DNA of 54,122 nt from Deltaproteobacteria bacterium. Lineage in GTDB: Bacteria; Myxococcota; Kuafuiibacteriia; Kuafuiibacteriales; Kuafuiibacteriaceae. The stretch is from positions 147,190 to 201,311 of the forward strand of contig WYAZ01000135.1 of the NCBI GenBank assembly GCA_011526105.1, written 5' to 3'. The notes beneath the pieces were generated by a model, which was not told where the DNA came from, searched no databases, and saw only the letters and a list, made by a program, of their open reading frames with translations. Shown here piece by piece: positions 52,045-54,122 of the stretch (position 1 is its first letter; every line of letters starts with the position of its first letter). The translations under genes and the position numbers were made by a program.

Positions 52045-53949
52045 CTACTCCTCGACGAGCGGGGTGCGCTCGAGCTGGGCCCGGATCTCGAAGTGGCGCA
52101 GTTCGCCGCCCGGCACCACCCGCTGGCCGAAGGGACGGAAGCCTTCCAGCCGGAGCTCGAGCTCATGCGGGCGATCTGCGGCGAGGCTCGAGATGGTCTG
52201 CGGGGTTCGGGCTCCGATGTCGTTGCCGTCCAGGATGATCAGCGCGCCGGCGGGTACGGATTCGACACGCAGGCTCAGGGTGTCCGCTCGCGGCTGGGAC
52301 AGGAGCTGAACCGCGTAGATGACCGCGCCGAGCAACGCCCCCAGTCCCACGATGAAGAACATCAGACCCAGGCGATCCGAACGCACCGGTTTCGCGGCGC
52401 GTCCTTCTCCGTCGTAGAGCACCGTTCGCGAGCGAGCGGTGACGAGCGACTCGGCCGGCACGCCCGCCTCGGCCGGATCCGCGGTCCTGACCTGACGACT
52501 GACGACTGGACCCTCGGGCTCCGGGGGTTTGGAGTCCATCACTTTGGCGCGCGCCTTCTCGACCGCGCGCCGCACCTCGGCGAGCTGCTCGGGGGAGAAG
52601 CTGCCGAGCACGGTGGGCATCTCGGCCGCGTCCTCCTCGGGGAGTTCGTCCTCCATGCGCCGGCCGCGTGCCCCTTGGGGAGTGCCAGCCGGCTTGGCGA
52701 GACCAGCGGTGTTGTTGTTGCCCCCCGCGGTGTCTTCTTCCGCGAAGAGCGACCGGATCTCGGAGCGCAGTCTTCGACGGCCCGTCGTGTGCTGATCGTC
52801 GAGGTACTCGTCCTGCTCGACGTGAACCACCGCCCGTGCAGCGCTGGCGGCGACCTGAACGTCCGAGCCGCTCTGCGCCATGACGTTGATACCGGAGAGG
52901 GTGTTCTTCTCCGCTCGGCCAGCGGTGAGCGCTTCGATGAGGAGCTCGTCGTCGGCCCGCTCTCGCGCCCGGCGTTCCATCTCGATTCGATCCTCGAACA
53001 GCTCGGAGGCGAAACGGCCGAGCTCTCCGGTCGTCACCGTCATGCGATGGTCAGAGGCGAAGCGCTCGATGGCATCCTGCATCTTGGCGGCGGAGGCGAA
53101 GCGATCGCCTGGTCTCTTCTTCATCGCCTTCATGAAGATCGTTGCCAGCTCGGCTGGGAACCGGCTGTCGATGGATGAAGGGTGAGGCGGATCGGCATCG
53201 AGGATCGCGCGCAGCACGTCCATGTCGTTGGCGGCGTAGAACGGATGACGCTGCAGCAGCAGCTCGTAGAAGACCTCGGCGAGCGCAAAGAGGTCAGAAC
53301 GTCCGTCGATGGGGGCGCCCGTGATCTGCTCGGGGGACATGTACGCGAACTTGCCTTTGACCAGCCCGGCCTGTGTTTGATGCAGTCGGCCCTCTGCCTT
53401 GGCGACGCCGAAGTCGACGAGCTTCACCCGACCGTCGTAGGTCACCATGATGTTCTGAGGCGAGACGTCTCGGTGCACGACGTTCAAGGGGCGCCCCGCC
53501 TCGTCCGTGAACTGATGCGCGTAGTTTAGGGCGTCGAGGCAGTCGCAGGCGATCCGCAGTGCGTGCGACATGGGCAGCGTCTTGCCCATGTGGTGAAGAC
53601 GAGCCAGAAGGTCTCGGAGATTGACCCCGCGGAGCAGCTCCATGGCGATGAAGAGGGAGCCATCGAGTTTTCCGAGCTCGAAGATCTGAACCACACCCGG
53701 ATGGGCCAGCTTGCTGGCAATGTTGGCTTCGTCGTGGAACATGTCGACGAACTCGCGGTCCGACTGCAGGTCGGGCATGAGTCGCTTCAAGACCACTTCT
53801 TGGGCGCGTCCGGAGCTGTCTCGGCTGCGGGCCAGGTAGATCTCCGCCATCCCGCCGGAGGCGATTCGACCCACGATTTCGAACCGCTCCTCGGGCGGGC
53901 GTTGTGAGCGCGCCCCGCGGGCGGCGGATGATGGGCTTGGGGGTGGCAC
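52045..53949 (-). CDS. Transmembrane Ser/Thr protein kinase with PEGA domain
   Basis: A 634-residue Hanks-type kinase. The catalytic domain (residues ~23-295) has the Gly loop GRIASGGMAEIYLA, Lys55 in VVLKRL, the catalytic VVHRDVSPQNIMV, the VDFGVAK metal loop, the activation/APE region AYMSPEQ, and Asp in DGRSDLFALAEV. A ~220-residue acidic linker follows, then a transmembrane helix (LMFFIVGLGALLGAVIYAVQLL near 545) and an extracytoplasmic PEGA domain (SLRVESVPAGALIILDGNDIG). The HRD-V-SPQN form is common in myxobacteria. A membrane sensor kinase; ligand and targets are unknown. Confidence 0.93.
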   Translation of the reverse strand: MPPPSPSSAARGARSQRPPEERFEIVGRIASGGMAEIYLARSRDSSGRAQEVVLKRLMPDLQSDREFVDMFHDEANIASKLAHPGVVQIFELGKLDGSLFIAMELLRGVNLRDLLARLHHMGKTLPMSHALRIACDCLDALNYAHQFTDEAGRPLNVVHRDVSPQNIMVTYDGRVKLVDFGVAKAEGRLHQTQAGLVKGKFAYMSPEQITGAPIDGRSDLFALAEVFYELLLQRHPFYAANDMDVLRAILDADPPHPSSIDSRFPAELATIFMKAMKKRPGDRFASAAKMQDAIERFASDHRMTVTTGELGRFASELFEDRIEMERRARERADDELLIEALTAGRAEKNTLSGINVMAQSGSDVQVAASAARAVVHVEQDEYLDDQHTTGRRRLRSEIRSLFAEEDTAGGNNNTAGLAKPAGTPQGARGRRMEDELPEEDAAEMPTVLGSFSPEQLAEVRRAVEKARAKVMDSKPPEPEGPVVSRQVRTADPAEAGVPAESLVTARSRTVLYDGEGRAAKPVRSDRLGLMFFIVGLGALLGAVIYAVQLLSQPRADTLSLRVESVPAGALIILDGNDIGARTPQTISSLAADRPHELELRLEGFRPFGQRVVPGGELRHFEIRAQLERTPLVEE

Positions 53950-53995
53950 GACCGAGATACCCTACTTAGGTCGTTCCGGTGGCTGTGGCAAGCAA

Positions 53996-54122
53996 GTCTT
54001 ACCGGCGACGGTCGGAGTGAATCCTCCCTGCCGGCTACGCTCGCCTTCGGCTCGCTGCGCGCTTCGCTTGCAGGTCTTACCGGCGACGGTCGGAGTGAAT
54101 CCTCCCTGCCGGCTACGCTCGC
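53996..54122. repeat. 78-bp direct tandem repeat running off the window
   Basis: The sequence beginning GTCTTACCGGCGACGGTCGG at 53996 recurs at 54074 and is identical for the 49 bases visible before the edge. At least 1.6 copies are present; the array may be longer. It lies upstream of the kinase gene and has no reading frame. It may be a minisatellite-like array or part of an intergenic element. Confidence 0.85.

Noticed and set aside
1-54122. tRNA, rRNA, prophage or transposase genes
   Set aside because: I saw no cloverleaf, rRNA-like stretch, integrase, capsid or DDE-transposase sequence; the absence is by eye and not by a dedicated search.

Overview
The window looks like chromosomal DNA of a high-GC myxobacterium (Myxococcota), probably in or near the Polyangiales or Sandaracinaceae. 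The pointers are several C-terminal Cys + transmembrane + Arg tails of the MYXO-CTERM type, MopE-like Asp/Cys repeats, many lipoproteins, an ECF sigma operon carrying a caspase-like protein, a Ser/Thr kinase with a PEGA tail, and a very long basic extension on the housekeeping sigma factor. The assignment is inferred from gene content only. I saw no tRNA, rRNA, CRISPR, prophage or transposase gene.

Layout. 1-4132 (minus): ECF sigma factor, membrane anti-sigma-like protein, caspase-fold protein and a TPR-like lipoprotein cut by the window edge, divergent from a large lipoprotein (4299-5810). 5883-9971 (minus): four overlapping genes for two MopE-like repeat proteins, a CX4CH lipoprotein and a CXXCH protein, three of them ending in MYXO-CTERM-like tails. 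10126-13097 (plus, divergent): DUF4266 mini-lipoprotein, DUF3570 barrel, TlpA-type thioredoxin and ApbE flavin transferase, which looks like an extracytoplasmic redox/flavinylation module. 13233-16084 (minus): two overlapping lipoproteins. 16192-20443 (plus): eutB, eutC, eutL and an APC permease, a minimal ethanolamine locus with a single microcompartment shell gene. 20662-28407: unknown and envelope proteins. 28409-29904: trmL and a quinone-oxidoreductase-like gene. 30139-34691: a peptidoglycan-binding transglycosylase, a second clan-CD-like protein with an EF-hand, and a Cys-rich lipoprotein ending in an L,D-transpeptidase domain.

34759-43518 is mostly housekeeping: mfd, an AmpG-like transporter, cyclophilin, dapD, a coiled-coil lipoprotein and an aminotransferase. 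43514-46386 is the most repeat-rich part: a 169-bp element with 24-bp terminal inverted repeats, two thiol-redox genes, and a 1.6-kb island bounded by 165-bp inverted repeats. The island carries three copies of a hairpin with a constant 15-nt loop and covarying stem, and one Asp-rich lipoprotein gene.

46381-51288 (minus) is the classical macromolecular synthesis operon rpsU-dnaG-rpoD, with a hairpin between rpsU and dnaG and a 934-residue RpoD whose first ~335 residues are almost entirely charged helix. hisIE and a Ser/Thr kinase lie upstream, and a 78-bp tandem repeat runs off the right edge.

Most co-directional genes overlap by 1-4 bases (ATGA, GTGA, TGATG), which supports the operon and start-codon calls. 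The best candidates for undescribed biology are the MopE/CXXCH operon facing the DUF4266-DUF3570-TlpA-ApbE operon, the RpoD extension, the sigma-caspase operon and the repeat island.
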